Positions 45,380-56,300 are shown, counted from the stretch's first letter. The stretch is DNA of 64,000 nucleotides from Kistimonas sp. bin40 (GCA_002238585.1 MPMQ01000001.1:53771-117770), one strand, 5' to 3'. Notes: a model not told the origin generated them from the sequence alone. Numbers and translations are program-made.

Positions 45380-45871
45380 TCATTCATGTTCCGCTTGCAC
45401 AAAGCCTCCAGCTGGCATGTTGAGGAGGTCCAGCATCTTCTCATTATCATCCGCACAGGCCGGGACTTCATCAGATTTTGAAGCCAGGGTTGCGAATGGA
45501 GCCATGCTCACAGAAGCAGGGATAAACATTTTCAACAGCGGCCGGCACAGAAGGTCTATTCCACGCTGGAAGTCTGTTTTTTCCAACGTCCTGTTGTCAT
45601 CGGTGTGTAGATGCCAGGAGACCTTGGTGAAAGCGTCTTTGATCTGGCGGCTCCTGGAAGTGGGCTCTGAAAGCCGCGCAAAGCCTCCTGCCGAGAGGGA
45701 ATAGTTCGACTGCACGATGGCCCGGTTGTTTGGCGTGTTCAGCAGGGCGCTCGGCGTGTGGTTTTTCACCCACCGGTTCAGCTGGGAAGAGTAGTGCCTC
45801 ACGCCTTCAGTAATACGTTGAGCTGGGGAATAAACAAGAGTATTCATCACTGATTGAAATTTTATCTGCAT
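45380..45871 (-). CDS. Small tandem-paralog protein B (unknown family)
   Basis: A 163-residue paralog: MQIKFQSVMNTLVYSPAQRI, HYSSQLNRWV, LLNTPNNRAI, then LEKTDFQRGIDLLCRPLLKM and FIPA. I start it at 45871, where the conserved N-terminus begins after an AGAGGA site; an in-frame ATG 18 codons upstream lies in the conserved leader and is unlikely. The C-terminal tail is acidic and unlike that of its siblings. No known domain. Confidence 0.75.
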   Translation of the reverse strand: MQIKFQSVMNTLVYSPAQRITEGVRHYSSQLNRWVKNHTPSALLNTPNNRAIVQSNYSLSAGGFARLSEPTSRSRQIKDAFTKVSWHLHTDDNRTLEKTDFQRGIDLLCRPLLKMFIPASVSMAPFATLASKSDEVPACADDNEKMLDLLNMPAGGFVQAEHE

Positions 45872-45895
45872 GGTGTTGTTCCTCTCTCTGTATAA

Positions 45896-45962
45896 CAGCA
45901 CCCCTTCATCATGCATGCTTGCCACAGACTTGGCCCCTGGACCTTGGTGGAAGCGGGTATCA
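45896..45962 (-). repeat. Conserved leader upstream of paralog B
   Basis: The plus strand carries AGCACCCCTTCATCATGCAT, then a CTTGGCCCCTGGACCTTGGT block. It is related to the leaders of A, D, E and F. Confidence 0.6.
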
Positions 45963-46322
45963 GGCCATGGCGGGAGGCAGGGGGCGCGCGTTGCAGCCTT
46001 TTCCGGGGTCTGTTCGTAAGAATGTTCTCACTGTCGTGACGGTAAGAATCCAGTGCGTGCAGTCAGTTCCCGCTGGACGAGGGAACACTGGAGGGAAGCC
46101 TGCGCGGGGGGCTGTTGCCAGGTACCTGCGCATAGCTCCCGTCAGGGGAGCCGCGATGCTCGACAGGTCAGGTCATCCGGATGCAGCCGGGCGAATGGGA
46201 GCTTTCTGGCCAGCCGAGCTTTCAACAGGGTACAGCCGCGTAGTGCCTGAAGGAGGCGTGCAATGCCTGCAACCAGCGCCAGGGCACCTTTGCGACGCTG
46301 TGCAGCCCCGGAGGTGAAATCG

Positions 46323-46409
46323 CATGTCAAAAGAGGTGGCTGCTGACATCAGGGATCCCATGACGAAGTGGCTGGAGCCAGAGCCTGCAACCCGGATGAC
46401 AAGGCGGTA
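46323..46409 (+). pseudogene. Ser/Thr protein kinase remnant 3 (C-terminal end)
   Basis: A short frame, MSKEVAADIRDPMTKWLEPE, continues PATRMTRR and stops at 46409. The pattern (L/T)KWLEPEPATRMT matches kinase subdomain XI as in remnant 2 (DPATRMT). It sits 38 bases before the third terminator copy and converges on paralog C. Everything upstream in the kinase is unrecognisable. Confidence 0.5.
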
Positions 46410-46446
46410 GGTTGGGTGCGCCTGAAATTGTCGGAGCAGACCAAAA

Positions 46447-46466
46447 AACCCCGGAAGTCCGGGGTT
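46447..46466. terminator. Bidirectional hairpin terminator, copy 3
   Basis: AACCCCGGA-AG-TCCGGGGTT between kinase remnant 3 and paralog C. Same stem as the two other copies, slightly shorter, preceded by A6 (a T-tract for minus-strand transcripts). Confidence 0.75.
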
Positions 46467-46540
46467 GGGGATTCAATACAGGCTGGTCTGATTTATACGA
46501 CGCTCAGGATCTTGCGCAGTACATTCGAGTCCTTGCCCGG

Positions 46541-47041
46541 TTATGCTCTGTTGTTGCGCGCGATGAGGTCCACTATTTCCCAACCCTGCTCCAGGGCGAA
46601 CGGGTCCAGTCTTTTGTCATCTTCGCTGAAAATGACTTCATCAAGGCTTTCAGATGGGCTCCCGGGTGGATCAGACTTCTCCTGAGCAGGGAGAAACATC
46701 TTCAGCAGCGGGCTGCACAGGCGGTCCACTCTGTATTGAAAGCCTGTTCTCTCAATATACCGCGAGTCGTCGGTGACCAGATGCAACTTGCCACTGGCCT
46801 GAGAGGATTGGAGGTCTGGTGAGAATTTCATGGCCGCGAGAAAACGGCCATTCACCATGCATCCGCGCTCATATCGCGCGTTCATGATTGCCCGGTTGAC
46901 TGGCGTGTTCAGCAGGTGCATTGGACGGCAGCTTTGCACCCACCGGGCCAGCTGTGAAGAGTAGTGCCTCACGCTTTGAGTAACACGCTGAACTGGGGAA
47001 TAAACAAGAGTATGCATCACTGATTGAATGTTCGCAGGCAT
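46541..47041 (-). CDS. Small tandem-paralog protein C (unknown family)
   Basis: A 166-residue paralog: MPANIQSVMHTLVYSPVQRV, HYSSQLARWV, LLNTPVNRAI, IERTGFQYRVDRLCSPLLKM then FLPA, and a long acidic tail. The ATG has an AGAGGAG site. Unlike the others it lacks the conserved leader; paralog D ends only 98 bases upstream, so C and D may share a transcript. Confidence 0.75.
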   Translation of the reverse strand: MPANIQSVMHTLVYSPVQRVTQSVRHYSSQLARWVQSCRPMHLLNTPVNRAIMNARYERGCMVNGRFLAAMKFSPDLQSSQASGKLHLVTDDSRYIERTGFQYRVDRLCSPLLKMFLPAQEKSDPPGSPSESLDEVIFSEDDKRLDPFALEQGWEIVDLIARNNRA

Positions 47042-47139
47042 GGTTTTTCTCCTCTTTACGATTAAAAACTGGTATCGGATGCTTATGAAGGCCTCCTGGT
47101 TTGCCGATGGAATGCTACGCTGGTCTGACTGCCAGAACT

Positions 47140-47661
47140 CTACAGGGACTCTTGTACGCCCTGTGGCTCCTTCGCGATCATTTCTTCCACTCCCTTGCAG
47201 AAGGGTTTCTGGGTTTTGTTGCCACCGCTGGCCGAGACCTCATCAGAATCTTCAGATGGGCTTTGCGAAGGATCAGTCTGTACATCAGCGGGCAGAAACC
47301 TTTTCAAGAACTGTCTGCGCAGATCGTCCAGGCGCAGCTGAAAGTCTGTTCTCTCGAAAGTCTCCTCGCCGACAAGCAGGTAGCAAGTGGTACTGGTCCG
47401 AACGCTTTGGGCTCTGCTGCCCAAGAGCGTTGATGAGAGAGATCCATCCTCTGGCATGTCCGCAGAGGGAGTCTTGTCCTGCGGCCTGTCACAGAGCAGG
47501 TAGTTCCCCTGTAAGATGGCCCTGTTGGTAGGGGTGTCAAGCCAGAATGCCGGACTGACAAACCGGCCCAGCTGGGAAGAGTAGAGTTTTCCCACTTCAA
47601 CAATACGTTGGATGGGGGAATAAAAAAGGGTCTTTATTGCTGACTGAATTTGCTGTTGCAT
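47140..47661 (-). CDS. Small tandem-paralog protein D (unknown family)
   Basis: A 173-residue, more diverged paralog: MQQQIQSAIKTLFYSPIQRI, LYSSQLGRFV, WLDTPTNRAI, FERTDFQLRLDDLRRQFLKR then FLPADV, and a Ser/Glu-rich tail. The ATG has GAGGGAG upstream. It has the conserved leader. No cysteine in the LC-x-PLLKM position, where siblings have one. Confidence 0.72.
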   Translation of the reverse strand: MQQQIQSAIKTLFYSPIQRIVEVGKLYSSQLGRFVSPAFWLDTPTNRAILQGNYLLCDRPQDKTPSADMPEDGSLSSTLLGSRAQSVRTSTTCYLLVGEETFERTDFQLRLDDLRRQFLKRFLPADVQTDPSQSPSEDSDEVSASGGNKTQKPFCKGVEEMIAKEPQGVQESL

Positions 47662-47689
47662 AGCTCGCTCCCTCGCTGGAAAGTGAATG

Positions 47690-47752
47690 TTCTCTTGTCA
47701 TGCATGCATGTTGGCCCGCTTGTCTGGCTCCTGGACCTTTGAGGGAGAGCCA
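47690..47752 (-). repeat. Conserved leader upstream of paralog D
   Basis: The plus strand carries TGTCATGCATGCATGTTGGC, then CTTGTCTGGCTCCTGGACC. Related to the leaders of A, B, E and F. Confidence 0.55.
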
Positions 47753-47895
47753 GGGACATGGCGCCGAGGGGCGGGAAGCCTTCTTCGTAAGATGAGAGAA
47801 GCGAAAGCTCCCCGCCCGGGCAATCCATAGTTGTGCCTTCTGTAGCCTTTCTGCGTCAGTGTCGCCGGGCTTTGCGCGAAGGCGTCATCCCCTTT

Positions 47896-48276
47896 TTATT
47901 CTGTCGATGTGGGGGCACCGTCATGAGGGAGACATATTTTCAGCAGTGGCCTTAGTGCAGTGTCTATCGCAACCTGGCCACCGGCTCTGCGCACATCCCC
48001 GTTTTCGGTTTTCAGGATGTAGACTTTCCGCAGTTTAACGACTTTGGCCTGGAGCTCGGAAGTAGCCGATGCACGAGAAGGGGCATTATCCTCCGAGTAG
48101 CACTCATGGTTCCCTGCCACGATTGCCCGGTTGATCGGTGTATTCAGAAGTTTCAGCGGACTGTGGGTCTTGACCCAGCGGCCCAGCTGAGCGGCGTAGT
48201 ACCTCACGCCGTCAGTAGCTATTTTGGCTGGGGCACAAAAAACAGTCTTCAGCATCGATTGAATGTTTATCTGCAT
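47896..48276 (-). CDS. Small tandem-paralog protein E (unknown family)
   Basis: A 126-residue short-form paralog: MQINIQSMLKTVFCAPAKIA, YYAAQLGRWV, SPLKLLNTPINRAIVAGN, then LRPLLKICLPHDGAP. It lacks the long tail of A-D. The ATG 48276 follows AAAAGGAAAG. An upstream in-frame ATG pair would consume that site, so I reject it. Closest relative is paralog F; leader and 3' flank are also shared, marking a recent duplication. Confidence 0.75.
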   Translation of the reverse strand: MQINIQSMLKTVFCAPAKIATDGVRYYAAQLGRWVKTHSPLKLLNTPINRAIVAGNHECYSEDNAPSRASATSELQAKVVKLRKVYILKTENGDVRRAGGQVAIDTALRPLLKICLPHDGAPTSTE

Positions 48277-48296
48277 AGTTTCTTTCCTTTTCATCA

Positions 48297-48498
48297 AATG
48301 AGCACCCTCTCATCATGCATGCTTGCCATGCCGCCTGGCACCTGGACCTTGGTTCTACAGAGCATGAATCAACTTTTCCAGAAAACTGTCCAGGGACGAA
48401 TCGCGCCACTGTGGAGACAGCATTTCAAGGCTGGAAAAAATGGTCCTGTTGATTGGAATTCTCCGTGAGTGCGCTTGCGAAAGGATGTTCCATCCTTC
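48297..48498 (-). repeat. About 200-bp upstream repeat, copy E
   Basis: Nearly the same DNA occurs at 49497-49713 upstream of paralog F (for example GAGCATGAATCAACTTTTCC and GACGAATCGCGCCACTG). It extends the leader shared with A, B and D. It ends near a small GGATG-TTC-CATCC hairpin. Confidence 0.8.
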
Positions 48499-49076
48499 AG
48501 CTTCCGGGTTCCTGATGACAAAGGATCCTGCTCAGCAGCACGGACGACAGGAAGGGCTGGGTGGGCCTTCTTTGGCATGCAGAGAAGCAGGGTAGCCAAC
48601 AGTCAAGCAAGGGACAGATCGGCCCCCTTGGGCCAGGCCAGCCTGTTCCCCTGTCATCCAGGGGTGGTGGTCACATCAAAAATCCGCTGGAGGGGCTTGA
48701 TCCCGGTCCCGGGAAACCCTGCGACAAGGCGCCGGGCGTTGGAGCACTCTTTCGTTTGGCAGGAAAAGCCTCCGGTTTCGCGGCAAGAGCGGGCATTGGA
48801 TCAAGAAATGTCTGGAATCACCCAGACAGAGCGGGTTCCGGGCAGTCAGGAGGAACATCCTTCTTGAGATAGTCTCCAGGGGGCTCTGAGTCTGCCGATT
48901 CAACAGCGGAAAACCTGACGATGCGGCCACTCTGGCAGCACTGTCAGGCGTCTATCATTGCACAAAGTCTCATGAAGTGTGCGGCGCCTTCTGTACCCTT
49001 TCTGCGTCAGTTTTGCCGGGCTGTGCGCGAAGGCGTCACCTCCTGTTTATTCTGCCGATGTTCATTCTGCCGATGT
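48499..49076. other. Intergenic between paralogs E and F
   Basis: No gene supported. The right part repeats the 3' flank of paralog E (CTTTCTGCGTCAGT and GCGCGAAGGCGTCA blocks). It also has three TTCTGCCGATG-type units near 49050-49090, at the C-terminal end of paralog F. Confidence 0.4.
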
Positions 49077-49478
49077 TTATTCTGCCGATACGGGGGCGCC
49101 GCCATCAGGGAGACATATTTTCAGCAGTGGCCTTATTAGAGAGTCCGTCATAATCTGGGTACGGGCTCTGCGTACATGAACTGTGTCGGTTTTCAGGTAG
49201 TCGACTTGCCGGACTTTAATGACTTTGGCCCGGAGCCCGGAGTCAGCCGATGCAGAAGAAGAGTCTTGCGCCTTGTTGCCAATCTCTTGCTGCTCCGTAG
49301 TGCGCCCATAGTTCCCTGCCACGATTGCCCGGTTGATCGGTGTATTCAGAAATTTCAGCGGACTGTGGGCTTTGACCCAGCGGCCCAGCCGGCCGGCCTG
49401 GCGCCTCACGCTGTCAGTAGCAAATGTGGCTGGGGCAGAAAAAGCAGTACTCAGTATCGATTGCATGATTGTCGCCAT
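49077..49478 (-). CDS. Small tandem-paralog protein F (unknown family)
   Basis: A 133-residue sister of E: MATIMQSILSTAFSAPATFA, LGRWVKAHSPLKFLNTPINRAIVAGN, then IRPLLKICLPDGGAP. The conserved aromatic YSSQL motif has become QAGRL. The ATG 49478 follows AAAAGGAAAG. It is the last of the array on the window's right side. Confidence 0.75.
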   Translation of the reverse strand: MATIMQSILSTAFSAPATFATDSVRRQAGRLGRWVKAHSPLKFLNTPINRAIVAGNYGRTTEQQEIGNKAQDSSSASADSGLRAKVIKVRQVDYLKTDTVHVRRARTQIMTDSLIRPLLKICLPDGGAPVSAE

Positions 49479-49496
49479 AGTCTCTTTCCTTTTCAT

Positions 49497-49713
49497 CAAA
49501 TCAGCACCCTCTCATCATGCATGCTTGCCAAGCCGTTTGGCACCTGGACTTTGGTTCTACAGAGCATGAATCACCTTTTCCAGAAAACGGCCCAGGGACG
49601 AATCGCGCCACTGCGCAGACAGCATTTCAAGGCTGGAAAAAAATGCTCCTGTTCATTGGCGTTAACAATGGGATCTCTCCGTGAGTGCGCTTGTGAAAGG
49701 ATGTTCCATCCTT
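49497..49713 (-). repeat. About 200-bp upstream repeat, copy F
   Basis: Partner of the repeat at 48297-48498, with a few substitutions and a 20-base insertion. It is followed by the octamer array at 49727. Confidence 0.8.
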
Positions 49714-49726
49714 CGGATTTCCTGAC

Positions 49727-49790
49727 GACGAAGGGACGAAGGGACGAAGGGACGAAGGGACGAAGGGACGAAGGGACGAAGGGACGAAGG
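49727..49790. repeat. Octamer repeat GACGAAGG x8
   Basis: Eight perfect head-to-tail GACGAAGG units. The homologous position upstream of paralog E has no such array, so the expansion is younger than the E/F duplication. It lies in noncoding DNA about 525 bases before the giant AAA+ gene. Confidence 0.95.
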
Positions 49791-50314
49791 ACAGTGCTCA
49801 GAAGGTTCCCGAAGCGCACACCAACAAGCTCATCAAAGACAGTCCTGCTGACAGCCTGCCAAGCTTGGCTACTCGCGACGAGAACAGTCCGGCTGAAGTC
49901 AATTTTTGCGCTGATCCCCAGCGGGTAGAGACTGCTGCATGAGGACAGGCACCAGGTCTCCTCAATCCTTTGCTCTCCAATCTGACTCTGACAAGTCAGG
50001 TCAGTGGCTGGGGATGGCTGGCAGAAAGGTTGTCACAGAGCGTCTCCCCAGTCGATCGGGAACAGTTTCACTCTATCTGGCACTTGCCGGAATTTTCCCG
50101 GGAGAGCCGGAACTTTATGGACGGTCAACAACTCCATGGTTAAGGAGTGCCGCATAGCGCCCGGCAAAGGTGAAAACAGCCTGGAAACAGTGTCAGCATC
50201 CCGTGGCAGGCAACAGGATTCCAGGCTGACGGCAGCCATCAGATATCGTGAAAACTCAAACGGTTTGTGAGTGCGCTCCTTCATCTTTATGCAGACTCAG
50301 GGAAGGGAAAAATC
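49791..50314. other. Intergenic upstream of the giant AAA+ gene
   Basis: No gene recognised. The open frame of the giant protein extends to 50267 through a GTG without a ribosome binding site. No clear promoter elements. Confidence 0.35.
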
Positions 50315-53300
50315 GTGAAACCAGCAGTCCCCGGTTCAAGTCGCCCGTCGCTGTGGTCCCGTTCTCTTTCCCGGGCATCGACCGAACGGGGACCGGGTCG
50401 TGACTATGTGGGTAGACGCAAGCGACTTGCTTCGCTCAGAATGGCGAAAGACAGCGTATCCACCGTATCCACCGTATCCACCGTATCCACCGTATCCACC
50501 GTATCCACCGTATCCAGCTCACCTGACGCGGGAAGACCAGGCACCAGGCGTCGGTCCGGACCCGTAGCCGTTGCGCCCGAGCCGACCACCAGTTTGCGCA
50601 GTACACAAGTCCCGCCCGTCGCTGTCCATTTTCTGGAGGACGATGACCAGGCCGAGGCTCTGCTGGCCCGGCTGGCACAGGAAGCGCCGGCACGCCAGCA
50701 AGTGCTGATTCAACATCCCGATGAACTCTCTACCCTGCATCTGACCCATCGGACAGTGCTGGAACCGCACCAGCCGCCGCGCCTGACGCCGGGGCTGCTG
50801 GTCGATGGCTCACCGCTGACCCTGGTGCTGGATCTGCGAGCCCTGACCGCGCAGGAGATAGCCCGCTTCAACGATCTTCTGGATCCGGACCGCCCCTGTA
50901 TCTTTGCACCAGATCAGGGAGAACCACGACCGGTCAGCGCCGCCGTGCAGCGGCTGGTTCTGGTCAGCAGACAGCAGCTGCCGACTGACGCAGGGGATCC
51001 ATGGAACAGCCCGGGCGCTGATTTCTGGCGCAGGCTGTCCCAGTCTGATTCCCTGACGCTCAGGGACACAGCGTCTGTCTCGGATCATGAGGGCACAGCC
51101 GCTCCCCCGCTGCCGCTACCGTCCTGTGATCCTGGCGAGCATGAGCAGAACCCCAACACGCATCTGATCGCCCTGCACCTGCAACAGGACTGGCAGCATC
51201 ATTTGTTCGGAGGGCCCAGCTTCGATGATCACGGACAGCTAGGTCACCGCCCCGGTGTTCTGGCGACCGTCAAACCGGGAGATACCGTCATACTGCAAGG
51301 CCTGGATCTTGAGGACCTGACAGCAAGGCACCGTCTGCGCAATCTGCTCAGTCACCGCTGCTTTGAATCCAACGCTCAGGTGCACAGTCTGCACAATGTT
51401 CGCTTCTTGCAGGCCCCTCTGGACGGCGGACTCTGTGGTGAGCTCAACCGTATCGCCGACCAGATCAACTGGCAGTCCTGCGCCGACGACCAGCCCGTCC
51501 TGGTGATCAACAGTGGCAATCTGGACGCCTGGCTGGCCCCCTGGAAGGTGGACAGCCGGGGGCACCTTGCTGCCAACCGGTGTCTGCAAGAAAAATGTGC
51601 CGCCGGGTACGGTCTGCTGGTCAGTTCGCCGTTGAGCGAAAAACAGTGGATCCGGCTCCTGGCGTGTCTGGCCGCAACCAGCAGGGACCGCCCTGCGGTC
51701 GCCGTGCTGTCAGGCACCGGGCAGCCCGAGCCAGTCCGGCACAGAGCGACCGTCGCCGCCTGTCCGTCAACGCCTGCTGTTGTCAAGCTCTATTCTTTCC
51801 ACACAATCACCGAACGGGACCATGCCCTGGATCAACTGCCTGAGTCCCGGCAGCTTATCCAGATCACCCCCGCTACCCGGTTGAACCAGCTGTTGGACAA
51901 CCTGCATGTGCTGTCCGAGCAACAGGGAACCCTTGGCCGCATCAGAACGCCACTGCAGCAGGCACTGGAGCAGGGCCAGCCTGTGGCACTGCTGGGACTC
52001 GAATCCAACCCTCTGCTGCAGCATCAGCTGGAGCCACTGTTGTCCGCAACACCAGGACTTCTTGTCACTGGCCTCTGGCACGCCTTTCCGCATGCCAACC
52101 TCCGGGTTTTCTGGCCGGATGACAAGGCCAGTGCGTCTCATCTGTGGCAGGCGCAAAGAGCGGCGTCCGAACCTTGTGCAGCGGTCGATATCTGGGAGCA
52201 GGCCTGTCAGCGTCATGGTCTGATACCCTGCCAACTGCCGCGCGAGGCACTGCACAACATTTACCAGGCGGCAGCCCAAGCTTGCGACCAGCCTTTGCCC
52301 AGACTTTCGGGGCGACTGCTGGAGCTGGTGATTCGACGTGCCCGCCAGGCTCAACAGCGGGACCACGCCAGCCAGTTGCAACCTGTGCACTGGCGCCAGG
52401 CCATCGACAGTCTGCTGTCGCACAGCACCCGCAGTCAGCCTGCTGTGCGCGATTTCCTCAAACAGGTGTGCAGCTGGCAGCTTCCCGACCCGGATCAGCA
52501 CAGCCTGTGGGTCGATCAGGAGCGGCTGGAAGCCCTGATCAACAACGCCATGCCGCTGTCACCCCGTTTTTTGGCGCGCCACCGCTGGGCCCTGGTCCGC
52601 TGTTTCAGCCCGGCCGCCATCCAGGGCTCCACCCTGCTACCGAACGGCAAGGACATAGAGCTGGACGCCCAGCTGAGTGCCCTGGTATGCGCCTTTGCCC
52701 CGCCCCACTGGCAGCAACAGCTGCACGACCACCTCAACCCGCAGCAAGACTGGACGTCCGGCACAGACCCGACGCGCTGGCAACCGCGCTCTACCCGGCG
52801 CATCAAGCGTCTTCAGGACGCGCTGGCATCAGGTTGGCAGCTGCGCTCGCTGGCGGGTTACGACAGCCGTACGGCTGTGCTGCGGGAGCTGGCCCGGTAC
52901 AGTCAACAGCAGGCTCAGCTCCCCGATCAAAGCCAAGCCCGGTGTGAGCTGGAGAAGGTAGTTCAACAGTGCCTGATGCGCCAGGATGAGTTGCAACCCG
53001 GAGCGTCGCTGGCAACCCTGGTAGAGGATCTGCTGTCCGGACGGCTGGATGGCGCAGACCTTCAGCAACGCCGTTTACATCGGCTGCAGGAGCGATTGGC
53101 ACTGTCCAGCATGCTGTTGATCGAAGGAGAAACGGGCACGGGCAAAAGCACCATGGCCCGAACTCTGGCACAGCAGCTGGGTCCTTGCCAGGTGGTGTCA
53201 CTGGGGCCGGAAACCGGCGAGAATGCGCTGCTCCAGGCCTGGAGCTGGGAAAAACGTGGCCAGGATCGCACCATGGTGCGCCAGCAAAAGGCCATTATGC

Positions 53301-56300
53301 GCTGGGCTCAGACCCGCCCCGCTGCCAGTGACCAGTATGTCACCCTCGTTCTGGACGAGGCCAACCTGGCAGCGCCCGGCGTTCTGGACATGTTCAATGG
53401 CATGCACTGGCAGCCCCCCTGCCTGTTCTGCGATGGTCAGGCCATAGGTCTCAGCCCGCACCACAGGGTCATACTGACCGGCAACCCCATCGGCTACGGC
53501 GGCAGAAGCTGGGACAGTGATGTGCTCGACGGCGTTCAGCGACTCTATTTACCGCCCCGGGACAACGTCTTTCTGACAGAACAGGTGATTGTTCCGGCAC
53601 TGACACAGGTATTGACGCCCTTGTGCGCATCCGCCGACATCGACCCGCTGGTGCAAGAGAGCCTGCCGGCTGTGATGAAGCTCTGGTCACTCTATCAGGA
53701 GCTGCTGCCAGAGCGTGTCTTTACCCCCAGGGACCTGACCGACATGGCCGCCTGGCTGGGCTGGTGGCTCGACAACGCAGCGCCCTTGACGTCGCCCCTG
53801 ACGCTCGCCGATTTTCATGGCTTGATCTGGCGAGCGTTTGATCAGGCTCTGGGGCAGGAGATCAGCCCGCAGCGTCACCACAGGCGGGAGGCCATGCGGC
53901 TATGGTTCGCTCGCCAGTTTCCCATGAATACAGGTCATGTCGATGCTGTTTCCCGCCAGCAGACAGAACCGGCCCTGGCGGCTTTCGACCTGCTGGCCGC
54001 CCGTGATCAGCCTGACTTCAACACCAGCGCACCGGCTGTGCGGAATTTGTTTGTTGCCCTGTATCAGGATGTGGCGCGCAGTGCGCTGGCCTTTGCGCGC
54101 CACAGAGCGCACGGCGGCCGCCAGGCTACGCTGGTGCAGGGCCCGGCCGGGCGCGGCAAGGATGCCACCCTCACTCTGGTACTGAAGATGTTTCGCCAGT
54201 ATCACGGGGCCGCGTTGCCGCAACCTGTCGTGGTGGATGCCGGTGCCAGCTGGGACAAGATTTGCGCCAGCATTCAGGAAGCGCGAACGCAGGGGCGTAT
54301 CCTGGTGATGCCGGAGCTCAACCTGACGGCGACCGGTCATCTTGAAGGAGAGCTCAACGCTGTGCTCACCGGTGAGGCCGCACCCGGGTTTCACCTGTTT
54401 GCGACGGTCAATCCAGCCGGTCAGGGCGGACGCAGCCGTCTGTCGCCTGCTCTGCAGGGGCGCTTTCGCCAGCTGGTACTGCGCGACTACAACAGCGATG
54501 AACTCCGGGGCATTGCGGCTACCGCACTGGCGGCTGGCGGTTCGCACCGGCACCAGGCTGATCATCAAGCCGACAAGCACATCGACAAGATTGTGCGCTG
54601 GCATTGTCGGCTGTGCCACCAGCTGAAACAGCAGGGGCTGGCCATGGCGCCCAGTGCCCGTGATATCCGGAAGCTGGCCGCATCGCTGGCGCAGACGCCC
54701 GGGCAGGATCCCGTCCGCGCTTTTGAGTCTCACTACCATTTCTACCTGACGCTGGCCACTGGCAACTGCGCACAACTGGATGCACTCCCAGACACCGCAG
54801 CCAGTGCTCAAGAGCAACCGGATGAGGAGGCGTGCCGGTGGGTCAACCTGAAGCTGGCCGACCTGCATCCCTGGCAGGTGCTGCGCGGCAGTGGCACAAA
54901 ACTGAAGCCGGATGAGGGCTGCATCCTGTTGGACAGGGCTCTGGATGATGACCAGGCCCGGGTCGCAATGACAGGCTTGCTGGCCCGTCACCGCTGGCAG
55001 GATGCCGGCTTGCCAGCTGATCCTCATTCCGACTGGTCTGATCTCGAAAAGCTGTGTTACCGGCTGTGGCAAAGGGTCTGGTGCGGTCGGTTCTGTCCAC
55101 AAGAGCAGGCAGCAGCGCTGGATACGGCCTTTGCGCTGGATGCTGGCATGCAGCTGTTCCTCTCCAACCCGTGTAACCAGGAGCTGGTTCAGCGTATAGA
55201 ACAGAGTCTGGTACTCAATGCCCCTGGGACTCCTGTACAACGCCCAGCCTTCTGGCGTCAGTTGCGCGATGCGCTGGCCACCAATGCAGAACAATGGTTC
55301 TGGCCAGGGGGCACAGTGCCTTCCCTGCCCGTTCCAGACAGCGATCATGCACTGGAATATATGGATACGGGCCAACAGGCAGCAGCGGGTGCGCCTGGCC
55401 GTGCAGTCGAGATCTGGAAGAATGACTGGAGGCTGGACAGACGAACAGGTCCGCGCACCAGTCCACTGCAGCCCGCGTGCCGCGTTTTTCAGGATGACGT
55501 ACCCCCAGGCCGTGATCGCGTTGCCGTGCTGGACATGGCTGTAGAACCCAGTGGTGATGTCTTGCTGACCGAAGCCAGACCGGGCTTGGGCGGATTCAAT
55601 ATAGTGACAACAGCTCCGCTGCCCCTGCCATGCGCAGAGCCTCGCCCAGGTCAGCATTACGCTGTTTTTACGCCCTCCCGCAGAGACTGGTGCGCTCTGC
55701 CATCACGCTTCCCGCACGAAGACATGGAAGCGCTGGCAACCCGCCCAGCTGTGCCCTGGCAGCTGGGAAAGGATAAATACACGGGCCTGCACTACATTCG
55801 TTTCCCCAGCTGCCAGCACAAGCCGGGCACCATTGAAGTGCACTACCTGGTGCGTCCCCAGCCTCGACAGGAGGACAACACCGCTACAGCAGTGGCCTCT
55901 TTCCCTCCTGATCCCTGGCTGAGCCTTCATGTGCAGACGCTGCGGCTCTGGTGTGCACAGGGGCAGCTGCCCCTGGCGACCACACAGAAGCTGATGGCAC
56001 TGTTCGCGTCTCCATCCCGTCAGCAGCAGCTCCAGGCCATTCTTGACTGGTGCAAGGAATTTGTCAGTGAGAATCCTCTGCCCCACAACCTGCCTCTGCT
56101 GCCGGCGCTGATTGCCTCTCAGCAGGGATCCTGTCGTCACCGGGTAGTCGCCTGCGTGGCCCTGTGCCGTTACTGTGGTATCGCGGCCCGGCCAGTTGTC
56201 AACACCGTGCACATGATGCTGGAGTACAGCCTGGATGGCCGCTCCTGGCATACTGTGGATCTGGGGGGGGCTCCGGCTCCCCGGGCACCCGGCGAGCACC

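Noticed and set aside
53900..55657. 585-codon open frame on the minus strand
   Set aside because: It lies wholly opposite the giant AAA+ gene, whose motifs are certain; the antisense frame has no domain and no start signal.
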